A DNA stretch of 64,000 nt from Arthrobacter sp. 24S4-2 (GCF_005280255.1 NZ_CP040018.1:124001-188000); one strand, 5' to 3'. Numbered from the stretch's first letter, positions 52,247 to 61,002 are shown. Notes: generated from the sequence alone by a model not told the origin. Program-made: numbers and translations.

Positions 52247-53190
52247 TCACGGGCCCATCCTAAAGCGGTGGCCCAGCGGGTGCCTGGCGGCCCGGATGCG
52301 CCGGAGCCGCAGCCCGACGTCGTCGGCCAGGAACCTTGCGGTGGTGAGCGCCAGGCGGTGGCCCGGACGGAGCGGCCCCTCGTGGAGCTGCCCCGGGACC
52401 AGTGCGAAGTCGATTGCCGGCACCGCCGCGGCGAGCTGGCGGCCGGTTTCGGCAAAGTACGCCGGGCTCCAGCCGCCGCTGAGCATCAGGGTGGGGGTGG
52501 TGATGCCGGTGAAGTCCTGGAGCTCGGCGTCGGCCTTGAGCACGGCCTGCATTTCGGCGAGGGCGGTGGGCAGCAGCTGCCGCATCTCGGCGCCCAGGCG
52601 GGTCCGGGCGGACAGGATGCTCAGCATGCGCAGCGCCCCGAGCGGGAGTTTGGAGACCGGGCCGGCCGTTTCCAGGCCCTGGACCAGATGCGCCCAGGCG
52701 TGGTCCAGCTGGCCGGCCGCCATGGTTTGCTCCAGTTCAGGGCGCCACCGGCGGCTGAGGCTGCCAGCGACGGAGACAGCCGCGTCATAAGTCACCAGCC
52801 GCCGGATCAGCCCGGTCCGGGCGGCCTGCAGCGCCACGAATCCCCCATAGCTGTGGGCCGCCACGTCAGTGGAACCAGTGGATCGGAGGACAGCGGCAAG
52901 GTCGCCGACTTCGGTGGCCGCGGAATATCCTCCCGGCTGTTCCGAGGAGCCCGCACGGCCACGGCGGTTGTAAGTGTGCACCGGCCGCCCCAGGAGGCGG
53001 GCAAGCTTCATGGCGAAGGGGCCGTAGAGGGCATCCGTCACCAGGGTTCCGTGAACCACGACGACGCCGGGTTGCGCCGGGGCGTCCGGGTCACCGGCCG
53101 CTGCGGCCGCGGAGGGGCCACAACAGGGCTGAAGGAGTGCACCTCAAGGTGCCCTTCGCCGTCGTCCGTCCTGATGGTCCGAGTCTCCAC
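52247..53190 (-). pseudogene. alpha/beta hydrolase (tandem paralogue 3), frameshifted near the N-terminus
   Basis: The main frame (52247 to about 53144) lacks a usable start upstream of an internal GTG at 53059. The missing N-terminus is encoded in another frame from GTG 53190 (VETRTIRTDDGEGHLEVHSF), exactly matching the paralogues' TPDGGTLELYT/THDGGRLALYS region. The frames meet around 53090-53140, and one missing base (for example in a GGCCCC run) would join them. The elbow reads AAHSYGGFVAL, so the first Gly of G-x-S-x-G is Ala. The sequence is otherwise intact (RPVHTYNRRGRAGSSEQPGGY). Either a recent mutation or an assembly indel. Confidence 0.65.
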
Positions 53191-53301
53191 AGCTTCGAGT
53201 CTATTCCCCTCCCGAGGCCGCTCGGCCCGGCTCGTCCGGGCGAAAACGGCGAGGTGAGGGGGATCATGGCGGCGGGAAAAACCATGCTGCTGAACTCCCG
53301 G

Positions 53302-53307
53302 TAAACT
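53302..53307 (+). promoter_or_regulatory. -10 box of a leaderless lysS transcript
   Basis: TAAACT lies 8 nt before the GTG start of lysS, with no Shine-Dalgarno sequence. The spacing matches the serS and acetyltransferase genes in this window. Confidence 0.5.
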
Positions 53308-53315
53308 TAGGGACT

Positions 53316-54848
53316 GTGACTTCCCAAAACACCCCCACCCCGACCAATGCTGCCGAGCCGGCGGACGCCAGCGAGCAGATGCGCATCCGCATGGAGAAGC
53401 GCGCCAAGCTGATTGAACGCGGCGTCGAGGCTTATCCGGTGGGTGTTGAGCGCACACATTCCCTCAGTGAGATCCGCGAAAAGTACGCGCACCTCGAAGC
53501 CGACGAGACCACCGGGGACACTGTCGGCGTCACGGGCCGGATCGTGTTCATCCGCAACACCGGCAAGCTGTGCTTCGCCACCCTCCAGGAAGGCGGCACG
53601 GACGGCAAGGGCACCCGGCTGCAGGCGATGCTGAGCCTGGCCAACGTGGGCGAAGAGGCCCTGGCTGAATGGAAGGCCCTGGTGGACCTGGGTGACCACG
53701 TGTTCATCCAGGGCGAGGTCATTTCCTCCCGCCGCGGCGAGCTGTCCGTCATGGCCGACTCCTGGTCCATGGCGTCCAAGGCGCTGCGTCCGCTGCCCGT
53801 GCTGCACGCCGGCCTCAACGAGGAAACCCGCGTCCGCCAGCGTTACGTTGACCTGATGGTCCGCGACGAGGCCCGCGAGATGGTCTACACCCGCGCCGCC
53901 ATCACCCGCTCCATCCGAGAGAGCCTGCACCGCCGCAACTACGTCGAGGTGGAAACCCCGATGCTGCAGCTGGTCCACGGCGGTGCCCTGGCCCGGCCGT
54001 TCGAGACCCACATGAACGCCTTCGACCAGAAGATGACCCTGCGCATCGCCACCGAGCTGTACCTCAAGCGCGCCGTGGTGGGCGGCATCGACCGTGTCTA
54101 CGACATGGGCCGGGTGTTCCGCAACGAAGGCGTGGACTCCACGCACAGCCCCGAGTTCACCACGCTGGAATGCTACGAGGCCTGGGCCGACCAGTTCGTG
54201 ATGGCGGACCGGATCAAGGAAATCATCCTGGACGCCGCCGACGCCGCGGGTGTGGGACGGACCCTCCAGACCGAAGCCGGGGAGATCAACCTCGACGGCG
54301 AATGGGCCTGGCTTGCTGTCTACCCGGGTCTCTCCGAGGCCGTGGGCCAGGAAATCACGCCGGACACCACTGTGGAAGAACTGCGTGCCGTGGCGGCCAA
54401 GCATGACGTCAAAGTGGATCCCAAGTGGGATGCCGAGAAGCTGGCCGTTGAACTGTTCGGCGAAATAGTGGAACCCACGCTGCTGAACCCGACGTTCGTC
54501 TACGACTACCCGCCATCGGCGCAGCCGCTCGCCCGCCAGCACCGCGACGACGACCGGCTGATCGAGGCCTGGGACCTGATTATCGGCGGCATGGAACGCG
54601 GCACCGCGTTCTCTGAGCTCATCGACCCCGTGATCCAGCGTGAACGCCTCACCGAGCAGTCCAGGCACGCCGCAGCCGGCGACGTGGAGGCCATGCAGCT
54701 GGATGAGGATTTCCTCCGGGCGCTGGAGTACGGCGCCCCGCCCATGGGCGGCATCGGGCTGGGCATCGACCGCCTGGTGATGCTGTTCACCGGGGCCGGC
54801 ATCCGCGAAACCATCCTCTTCCCGCTCCTGAAGCCCGAAGGACACTGA
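53316..54848 (+). CDS. lysS: lysyl-tRNA synthetase, class II
   Basis: This 510-aa enzyme charges tRNA-Lys. The N-terminal OB fold (about 60-170) includes VGVTGRIVFIRNTGKLCFATLQ. The catalytic class II core has motif 1 around FVETPM-like YVEVETPMLQLVHGGALARPF, motif 2 in RVFRNEGVDSTHSPEFTTLECYEAW and motif 3 in GIGLGIDRLVMLFTGAGIRETILFP. The start is GTG, leaderless. It is followed 2 bp later by a small membrane-protein gene, then lsr2 and clpC, a conserved actinobacterial order. Confidence 0.96.
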   Translation: MTSQNTPTPTNAAEPADASEQMRIRMEKRAKLIERGVEAYPVGVERTHSLSEIREKYAHLEADETTGDTVGVTGRIVFIRNTGKLCFATLQEGGTDGKGTRLQAMLSLANVGEEALAEWKALVDLGDHVFIQGEVISSRRGELSVMADSWSMASKALRPLPVLHAGLNEETRVRQRYVDLMVRDEAREMVYTRAAITRSIRESLHRRNYVEVETPMLQLVHGGALARPFETHMNAFDQKMTLRIATELYLKRAVVGGIDRVYDMGRVFRNEGVDSTHSPEFTTLECYEAWADQFVMADRIKEIILDAADAAGVGRTLQTEAGEINLDGEWAWLAVYPGLSEAVGQEITPDTTVEELRAVAAKHDVKVDPKWDAEKLAVELFGEIVEPTLLNPTFVYDYPPSAQPLARQHRDDDRLIEAWDLIIGGMERGTAFSELIDPVIQRERLTEQSRHAAAGDVEAMQLDEDFLRALEYGAPPMGGIGLGIDRLVMLFTGAGIRETILFPLLKPEGH

Positions 54849-54850
54849 CC

Positions 54851-55063
54851 GTGGAGTATGTAGCAGTCCTCCTGCCGTCCCTTGTTGTCGGGTTGCTGTT
54901 CTGGTTTGCCATGAAATCGATCTTTAATGCGGACAAGTCCGAACGGCAGGCCGAGGCACGCGCACAGGCTGAGGCCGACGCGCACGGCGGCGAATCCAAT
55001 CATGGACCGAATGGCTCACCCAATACCGGCACCAATGCTGGCAATGGATCAAGCACAAACTAA
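54851..55063 (+). CDS. small single-pass membrane protein, unknown
   Basis: This is a 70-aa protein with one transmembrane helix (VAVLLPSLVVGLLFWFAMKS), then a charged Ala/Glu/Arg helix and a Gly/Asn/Ser-rich tail (GPNGSPNTGTNAGNGSSTN). Small proteins of this type between lysS and lsr2 are common in Arthrobacter relatives. No function is known. The GTG start is 2 bp after the lysS stop, so it depends on lysS translation and transcription. Confidence 0.7.
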   Translation: MEYVAVLLPSLVVGLLFWFAMKSIFNADKSERQAEARAQAEADAHGGESNHGPNGSPNTGTNAGNGSSTN

Positions 55064-55111
55064 TACTTCCTGCTAATTCCTGCCCACCATTCACAGGAAC
55101 CTTTTGCCGCT

Positions 55112-55141
55112 TTGACGTGTTGCCATAATAAGAGGGATACT
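55112..55141 (+). promoter_or_regulatory. promoter of lsr2 (TTGACG-N18-GATACT)
   Basis: TTGACG (55112-55117) and GATACT (55136-55141) are spaced by 18 nt in an AT-rich region 59 bp upstream of lsr2. This is the best sigma-70-like promoter in the window, in keeping with the high expression expected for a nucleoid protein. Confidence 0.7.
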
Positions 55142-55199
55142 TTTTACTGATACATCCTGCTTTTCTGCATACCCGTCCTTTCCAAAAGAGAGAATTTTT

Positions 55200-55526
55200 A
55201 TGGCACAGAAAGTAAAAATCATCCTCGTAGATGATCTGGATGGGGGAACCGCGGACGAAACTGTCCGATTTGGCCTTGACGGCGTCAGTTACGAAATTGA
55301 CCTGTCGGCGGCCAATGCTGCAGAACTCCGCTCCTCCTTGGAGCGGTTTGTTTCCAGCGCCCGCAAGACGTCCACCGGCCGCGCCACCCGTACAAAGGTC
55401 TCAGGCGGCAGGAACCAGGACTCTGCACAGATTCGTCAGTGGGCCAGGGAGAATGGCTATGCGGTTAACAGCCGCGGCCGCATCCAGGCTGAAATTCAGG
55501 AAGCCTACCAGAAGGCTAATTCCTAG
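55200..55526 (+). CDS. lsr2: Lsr2 nucleoid-associated protein
   Basis: This is a 108-aa H-NS-like protein that binds AT-rich DNA and silences horizontally acquired genes. The N-terminal oligomerisation domain begins MAQKVKIILVDDLDGGTADETVRFGLDG. After a basic linker, the C-terminal DNA-binding domain includes IRQWARENGYAVNSRGRI with the RGR AT-hook. The length is typical. It has its own promoter and a strong terminator, so it is monocistronic. The AT-rich operators and small genes in this window are natural candidates for Lsr2 control. Confidence 0.95.
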   Translation: MAQKVKIILVDDLDGGTADETVRFGLDGVSYEIDLSAANAAELRSSLERFVSSARKTSTGRATRTKVSGGRNQDSAQIRQWARENGYAVNSRGRIQAEIQEAYQKANS

Positions 55527-55551
55527 CATCGACGCAGTTTTGCGCGCAAAA

Positions 55552-55583
55552 GCAATGCCCCTGCCAACTGGCGGGGGCATTGC
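55552..55583 (+). terminator. rho-independent terminator of lsr2
   Basis: GCAATGCCCC-TGCC pairs with GGCG-GGGGCATTGC around AACT, with one internal T-G contact. It begins 25 bp after the stop codon and is followed by CATTTGAAT. Confidence 0.75.
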
Positions 55584-55941
55584 CATTTGAATAGCGGAAC
55601 CGCGGGGGTTGGGGCATCCCGTAAAGAGTCCGGATATTTCCGGTTATTACGCTTCGGAGCATGCTCTGTCGGGGTCCGCGGCAAATGGGCCGGCAGTTGG
55701 CCTGATTCCGGACGGCATTCAAAGCAATACGCGGCCCTGTGGTCAAAGTGCTGAAACTTGGGGGCCATCACTTCGTCGGATTCCCGGGCGGAATTCCGCC
55801 GGCGGGGCACTGTCGGGGCAGCCTCCGGCAGGTCGACCCAAGCTGCGCAACCTTCCCGGGTTTCCCCTGTGGCGAACACGCTCCACAAGTCGGGGTCTGC
55901 CACGTAGCATCAAAGTACGTCGTAGCTAGGAGTGTGGCGAA
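55584..55941. other. 358-bp non-coding region upstream of clpC
   Basis: No credible gene is seen. It contains a perfect 14-bp palindrome, GGCGGAATTCCGCC (55787-55800), about 142 bp before clpC, which could be a regulator site. The clpC ribosome-binding site AGGAGTG is at its end. No match to a CtsR, HAIR or ClgR site could be established by eye. Confidence 0.5.
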
Positions 55942-58434
55942 ATGTTTGAGCGATTTACGGACCGTGCCCGTCGCGTAGTTGTGCTTGCCCAAGAAGAGGC
56001 ACGCATGCTGAACCACAATTACATCGGTACTGAACACATCCTCTTGGGTCTGATCCATGAGGGTGAAGGCGTTGCCGCCAAAGCTCTGGAGTCCTTGAGC
56101 ATTTCGCTCGACGGCGTACGCGAGCAGGTGCAGGAGATCATCGGCCAGGGCCAGCAGGCCCCGTCCGGCCACATCCCCTTCACTCCGCGCGCCAAGAAGG
56201 TGTTGGAGCTCTCGCTCCGCGAAGCGCTGCAGCTGGGCCACAACTACATCGGCACGGAGCACATCCTGCTGGGGCTCATCCGCGAGGGTGAAGGCGTGGC
56301 GGCCCAGGTGCTGGTGAAGCTCGGAGCGGACCTCAACCGGGTCCGCCAGCAGGTGATCCAGCTCCTCTCTGGTTACCAGGGCAAGGAGACCACCGGCGCA
56401 GGAGTCGGCCCCGGCCAGCCGGAAGGCACGCCTGCCGGATCCGTGGTCCTGGACCAGTTCGGCCGCAACCTGACCCAGGCCGCGCGCGAGAACAAGCTGG
56501 ACCCTGTCATCGGACGCGAACAGGAAATGGAACGCGTCATGCAGGTCCTGTCGCGGCGCACCAAGAACAACCCCGTCCTCATCGGTGAACCCGGCGTCGG
56601 CAAGACCGCCGTCGTCGAGGGCCTCGCCCAGGCGATCGTGCGCGGCGATGTCCCGGAGACCATCAAGGACAAGCAGCTCTACACGCTGGACCTTGGCTCC
56701 CTCGTGGCAGGCTCCCGCTACCGCGGTGACTTCGAAGAGCGCCTGAAGAAGGTCCTCAAGGAGATCCGCACCCGCGGCGACATCATCCTGTTCATCGACG
56801 AAATCCACACCCTGGTGGGTGCCGGTGCAGCCGAGGGCGCCATCGATGCAGCTTCGATCCTGAAGCCCATGCTGGCCCGCGGTGAGCTGCAGACCATCGG
56901 CGCCACCACGCTGGACGAATACCGCAAGCACATCGAGAAGGACGCAGCGCTGGAGCGCCGTTTCCAGCCGATCCAGGTCAAGGAGCCTTCGGTTGCGCAC
57001 GCGATCGAGATCCTCAAGGGCCTGCGTGACCGCTACGAGGCGCACCACCGCGTGACCATCACCGACGGCGCCCTCGCCTCGGCAGCCAACCTGTCCGAAC
57101 GTTACATCTCGGACCGCTTCCTGCCGGACAAGGCCATCGACCTCATCGATGAAGCCGGCGCACGCCTGCGCATCCGCCGCATGACCGCTCCGCCGGAGCT
57201 GAAGGCCATGGACGAGCGCATCGCCGAACTCAAGATGGAGAAGGAGTCCGCGATTGACGCGCAGGACTTCGAAGGCGCCGCTTCGCTGCGCGACAAGGAG
57301 CAGAAGCTCATTGCCGAGCGGGCAGAGAAGGAACGCCACTGGAAGACCGGCGGCATGGACGACATCTCCGAGGTGGATGAGGATCTCATCGCCGAGGTGC
57401 TGGCGAACTCCACGGGCATCCCGGTGTTCAAGCTGACCGAGGAAGAGTCCTCGCGCCTGCTGAAGATGGAAGACGAACTGCACAAGCGCGTCGTTGGCCA
57501 GAATGAGGCCATTAAGGCCCTGTCGCAGGCCATCCGCCGCACCCGTGCCGGCCTGAAGGACCCGAAGCGTCCCGGCGGCTCGTTCATCTTTGCCGGCCCC
57601 ACCGGCGTCGGCAAGACCGAGCTCGCCAAGGCCCTCGCCGAGTTCCTGTTCGGTGAAGAGGACGCCCTCATCACGCTGGACATGTCCGAATACTCCGAGA
57701 AGCACACGGTTTCGCGCCTCTTCGGTGCCCCTCCGGGCTACGTCGGGTACGAAGAAGGCGGGCAGCTGACCGAAAAGGTCCGCCGCCGTCCGTTCTCCGT
57801 GGTCCTGTTCGACGAAGTTGAGAAGGCCCACGCGGACCTCTTCAACTCACTGCTGCAGATTCTGGAAGACGGCCGACTGACCGACTCCCAGGGGCGCGTT
57901 GTGGACTTCAAGAACACCGTGATCATCATGACCACGAACCTTGGAACGCGGGACATTTCCAAGAGTGTTGCCACGGGCTTCCAGTCCGGCACGGACACGC
58001 AGACCGGCTACAACCGGATGCGCGCCCGGGTCACCGAGGAGCTCAAGCAGCACTTCCGCCCCGAGTTCCTGAACCGTGTTGACGACGTTGTGGTCTTCCC
58101 GCAGCTGACCCAGGACGAGATCATCGAGATCGTGGACCTGTTCGTGGGCCGCCTGGAGAAGCGCCTCAAGGACAAGGACATGGGCATCGAACTCACCAAG
58201 GCTGCCAAGGTGCTCCTGGCCACCCGCGGCTACGACCCGGCCATGGGTGCCCGGCCGCTGCGCCGCACCATCCAGCGCGAGATCGAGGACCAGCTGTCCG
58301 AGAAGATCCTCTTCGGAGAGATCCACCCGGGCGACATCGTGGTGGTGGACGTTGACGGCGAAGGCGACGACGCCAAGTTCACCTTCGCAGGGAACGCCAA
58401 GCCGCGTATCCCCGAGATCGCCCCGAGCGTCTAA
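55942..58434 (+). CDS. clpC: ATP-dependent Clp protease ATPase subunit ClpC
   Basis: This is an 830-aa AAA+ unfoldase that feeds proteins to ClpP. Double Clp N-repeats span about 1-145 (MFERFTDRARRVVVLAQEEA, twice LNHNYIGTEHILLGL-like). The first AAA domain has Walker A GEPGVGKTAVVEG, followed by a UVR/coiled middle region (DAQDFEGAASLRDKEQKLI). The second AAA domain has GPTGVGKTELAKALAEFL and the C-terminal ClpB-D2 small domain. In actinobacteria ClpC is the main essential Clp ATPase. It lies in the usual lysS-lsr2-clpC order and is followed by a terminator. Confidence 0.96.
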   Translation: MFERFTDRARRVVVLAQEEARMLNHNYIGTEHILLGLIHEGEGVAAKALESLSISLDGVREQVQEIIGQGQQAPSGHIPFTPRAKKVLELSLREALQLGHNYIGTEHILLGLIREGEGVAAQVLVKLGADLNRVRQQVIQLLSGYQGKETTGAGVGPGQPEGTPAGSVVLDQFGRNLTQAARENKLDPVIGREQEMERVMQVLSRRTKNNPVLIGEPGVGKTAVVEGLAQAIVRGDVPETIKDKQLYTLDLGSLVAGSRYRGDFEERLKKVLKEIRTRGDIILFIDEIHTLVGAGAAEGAIDAASILKPMLARGELQTIGATTLDEYRKHIEKDAALERRFQPIQVKEPSVAHAIEILKGLRDRYEAHHRVTITDGALASAANLSERYISDRFLPDKAIDLIDEAGARLRIRRMTAPPELKAMDERIAELKMEKESAIDAQDFEGAASLRDKEQKLIAERAEKERHWKTGGMDDISEVDEDLIAEVLANSTGIPVFKLTEEESSRLLKMEDELHKRVVGQNEAIKALSQAIRRTRAGLKDPKRPGGSFIFAGPTGVGKTELAKALAEFLFGEEDALITLDMSEYSEKHTVSRLFGAPPGYVGYEEGGQLTEKVRRRPFSVVLFDEVEKAHADLFNSLLQILEDGRLTDSQGRVVDFKNTVIIMTTNLGTRDISKSVATGFQSGTDTQTGYNRMRARVTEELKQHFRPEFLNRVDDVVVFPQLTQDEIIEIVDLFVGRLEKRLKDKDMGIELTKAAKVLLATRGYDPAMGARPLRRTIQREIEDQLSEKILFGEIHPGDIVVVDVDGEGDDAKFTFAGNAKPRIPEIAPSV

Positions 58435-58444
58435 GCACCAAACC

Positions 58445-58482
58445 AACGGCCCCGTCATCCCGCAAGGGAAGGCGGGGCCGTT
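58445..58482 (+). terminator. terminator of clpC
   Basis: AACGGCCCCG (58445-58454) and CGGGGCCGTT (58473-58482) form a perfect 10-bp stem 11 bp after the clpC stop. The following sequence, GTCATGTC, is only moderately T-rich. Confidence 0.65.
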
Positions 58483-58514
58483 GTCATGTCCGTCGCCTCC
58501 AGCTCGACACCGGC

Positions 58515-58568
58515 GACATTTGCCGCTTGCTGCTCCTTCGTCGCTTTGACGCAAGCTACACAAATGCC
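58515..58568 (-). repeat. structured repeat, copy A (minus orientation)
   Basis: This is one of three copies of a 54-55 nt element. The outer stem is CATTTG/CAAATG. The inner stem is GCTTGC/GCAAGC, enclosing the conserved loop GTCAAAGCGACGAAGGAGCA (read on the minus strand). It sits tail to tail with copy B, 61 bp away. Full explanation under the findings. Confidence 0.7.
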
Positions 58569-58629
58569 ACCGATGCCTTCGCTTCTGTGATGGGCGGCTC
58601 GGCGACTCCACACGCGGCGGTGGCGGTCA

Positions 58630-58684
58630 GGCATTTGTGTAGGCGCCGTCTAAGCGAGGTACGAGCGAGGCGCCGGCAAATGTC
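58630..58684 (+). repeat. structured repeat, copy B (plus orientation)
   Basis: The outer stem is CATTTG (58632-58637) with CAAATG (58677-58682). The inner stem is GGCGCC (58642-58647) with GGCGCC (58669-58674). The conserved loop starts GTCTAAGCGA. The inner stem differs from copies A and C but stays fully paired. Together with copy A it forms an inverted pair in the clpC to S9-peptidase gap. Confidence 0.7.
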
Positions 58685-58797
58685 TCGGCCGTCAGCGCCG
58701 CTCCCAGGTTCGTGCCTCGCCGTCGGGGTCTGAAAGTACCGTTTCACCGGTAGTGAACTTGCTGTGATCCAGCGCACAGCAGGTGTTGAATCTCCTC

Positions 58798-60933
58798 ATG
58801 GCTTCCCAAGACTCAGCGATCCTGAGCGAACAACCCGCGACCCCATTTCACGACGTCGACCACTATCTCGCCATCCCCCGGGTGAGTGGCCTTGCGCTGA
58901 GCCCTGACGGAAAGCGGTTGGTGACCACTGTTTCCACACTTAACGGCAAGGGCACCGAATATGTAACGGCCCTGTGGGAATTGGATCCCGCGGGCGGGAA
59001 GCATGCCCGCCGGATCACCCGCAGCGCCAAGGGCGAGGCCGGGGCTGCGTTTGCCTCCACCGGCGACCTCTACTTCACGTCGGCGCGGCCCGATCCCGAA
59101 AGCCCGGACGCCGACCCCGTCAGCGCGCTCTGGCTGCTGCCGGCCGACGGAGGCGAGGCCCGTGTTGTGCACTCGCGGGCTGGCGGAATCAGCCACGTGA
59201 TGTCGGCCGGGGACTCCGCGGCCACCTTCGTTACGGCCTCAGTTCTCGCGGGCTCCGCCGACGAGGAGGCGGACGAGGCGCGGCGAAAGAACCGCAAGGA
59301 CAACAAGGTCTCCGCCATCCTGCACAGCGGGTACCCGGTGCGTTACTGGGATGCGGACCTGGGCCCGGACCAGCCGCGGATTTTCGCCGTGGAGCCTGGG
59401 GAGGAGAAGGAGCCCGGCAAGCCGGCAACGGTTGACGCGGCCGCCCCGCTGGAGCTCCGCAACCTGACGGCGGACGCGGCCGGATTGCTGCGCAACGCCG
59501 ATTCGGTGGTCAGCCCCGACGGCAAAACCGTCTACACCAGCTTCAACAAGCCCCTCGCCAAGGCGGACTCCCGCTCGGTCCTGGTGGCCGTCGACGTGGC
59601 CACTGCGACGCATCAGATCCTGCTGGACCGCGAGGGCGTAAGTTATTTCGCCGGGCCGGTGAGCCCGGACAACCGGAGGCTGGTGGTGATGAGTGAAACC
59701 GACACCACGCCCCACCAGGCGCCGCAAGTCGGGCTTCAGCTGCTGGATCTGACGGGGGAGGGGCCGGCGGAAAGCCGCCTCCGTCCGCTTGCCGCGGACT
59801 GGGACCGCTGGGCCATCCAGGCGGTCTGGCTGCCGGACGGCTCCGCCCTGCTGGTGACGGCCGACGACGACGGCGCGTCCCCGGTTTTCCGGGTCAGCCC
59901 TGCCGGGGCGGGGGCCGGCGGCGGGGCCGAGGGTGCGGAGGTCACCCGGGTGACCCGCGCCGCGGCGGCCTACACCGATGTCGTGGTTTCGCCGGACGGG
60001 CTGAGCGCCTACGCCCTGCGCAGTTCCTATGAATTTCCCCCGGAAGCAGTCCGGATCGACCTGGCGACCGGTGACGTCACCCGGCTTCCGGCGCCGGCAG
60101 GGCGCCCACGCATCCAAGGATCCCTCGAGCGCCTCGAAACCACTGCCGCCGACAGGTCGAGGGTTCCTGCGTACTTGGCCCTGCCGGAAGGGGCCTCGGC
60201 GCAGAACCCCGCACCGCTGCTCCTCTGGATCCACGGCGGTCCCCTGGGCTCGTGGAACGCTTGGACGTGGCGCTGGAATCCCTGGCTGCTGGTGGCCAAG
60301 GGCTACGCAGTGCTCTTGCCGGACCCGGCCCTTTCCACGGGGTACGGGCAGGCCTACATCCAGCGGGGCTGGGGCCAGTGGGGCAAAGCGCCCTACACGG
60401 ACCTCATGGAGATCACCGACGCCGCGGTGAAACGACCGGACATTGATGCATCGCGGACAGCCGCGATGGGCGGCTCCTTCGGCGGCTACATGGCCAACTG
60501 GGTGGCCGGCCAGACGGACCGCTTCGACGCGATCGTGACCCACGCCAGCCTGTGGGCCCTTGACCAGTTCGGCCCAACCACGGACGACTCACAGTACTGG
60601 CTCAAGGAAATGACCGCCGAGATGGCACTGGACAACTCACCCCACCTGCACGTCGGGAAGATCAGCACGCCCATGCTGGTGATCCACGGAGACAAGGACT
60701 ACCGCGTTCCTGTCGGCGAGGGCCTGCGGCTCTGGTACGAACTGCTGTCCAAATCGCAGCTGGCAGCCGACGACAACGGCGAGACGCCCCACCGCTTCCT
60801 CTACTACCCGGACGAGAACCACTGGATCCTGCAGCCGCAGCACGCCAAGGTCTGGTACGGCGTCGTGGAGCACTTCCTGGCGAAGAACGTGCTGGACCAG
60901 GACTTGCCGCTTCCCGCTGACTTGGGGCTCTAG
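58798..60933 (+). CDS. S9-family prolyl oligopeptidase-type serine peptidase
   Basis: This is a 711-aa enzyme. The N-terminal beta-propeller (about 30-430) shows repeated strands such as GLALSPDGKRLV and VVSPDGLSAYAL. The C-terminal alpha/beta-hydrolase domain has WIHGGPLGSWNAWTWRWNP, the nucleophile elbow MGGSFGGYMANW with Ser560, the acid in HGDKDYRVPVGEG and the His in YYPDENHWI. This matches acylaminoacyl-peptidase/dipeptidyl-peptidase-like S9 enzymes. There is no signal peptide, so it is cytoplasmic. The ATG at 58798 lacks a clear ribosome-binding site and is set by homology. Structured repeats flank the gene on both sides. Confidence 0.9.
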   Translation: MASQDSAILSEQPATPFHDVDHYLAIPRVSGLALSPDGKRLVTTVSTLNGKGTEYVTALWELDPAGGKHARRITRSAKGEAGAAFASTGDLYFTSARPDPESPDADPVSALWLLPADGGEARVVHSRAGGISHVMSAGDSAATFVTASVLAGSADEEADEARRKNRKDNKVSAILHSGYPVRYWDADLGPDQPRIFAVEPGEEKEPGKPATVDAAAPLELRNLTADAAGLLRNADSVVSPDGKTVYTSFNKPLAKADSRSVLVAVDVATATHQILLDREGVSYFAGPVSPDNRRLVVMSETDTTPHQAPQVGLQLLDLTGEGPAESRLRPLAADWDRWAIQAVWLPDGSALLVTADDDGASPVFRVSPAGAGAGGGAEGAEVTRVTRAAAAYTDVVVSPDGLSAYALRSSYEFPPEAVRIDLATGDVTRLPAPAGRPRIQGSLERLETTAADRSRVPAYLALPEGASAQNPAPLLLWIHGGPLGSWNAWTWRWNPWLLVAKGYAVLLPDPALSTGYGQAYIQRGWGQWGKAPYTDLMEITDAAVKRPDIDASRTAAMGGSFGGYMANWVAGQTDRFDAIVTHASLWALDQFGPTTDDSQYWLKEMTAEMALDNSPHLHVGKISTPMLVIHGDKDYRVPVGEGLRLWYELLSKSQLAADDNGETPHRFLYYPDENHWILQPQHAKVWYGVVEHFLAKNVLDQDLPLPADLGL

Positions 60934-60948
60934 GCGAAGGAGGCTGGG

Positions 60949-61002
60949 GCATTTATGTAGCGTGCGTCTAAGCGACGAAGGAGCGAGCACGCGGTAATTG
61001 TC
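60949..61002 (+). repeat. structured repeat, copy C (plus orientation)
   Basis: The outer stem is CATTTA (60950-60955) with TAATTG (60995-61000), with one T-T mismatch. The inner stem is GCGTGC (60960-60965) with GCACGC (60987-60992). The conserved loop is GTCTAAGCGACGAAGGAGCG plus A. It begins 15 bp after the S9 peptidase stop. Confidence 0.7.

Noticed and set aside
55768..57831. 687-aa minus-strand open frame over clpC
   Set aside because: It is the reverse frame of clpC with repeated Asp/Gly/Val/His patterns, no start signal and no homology.
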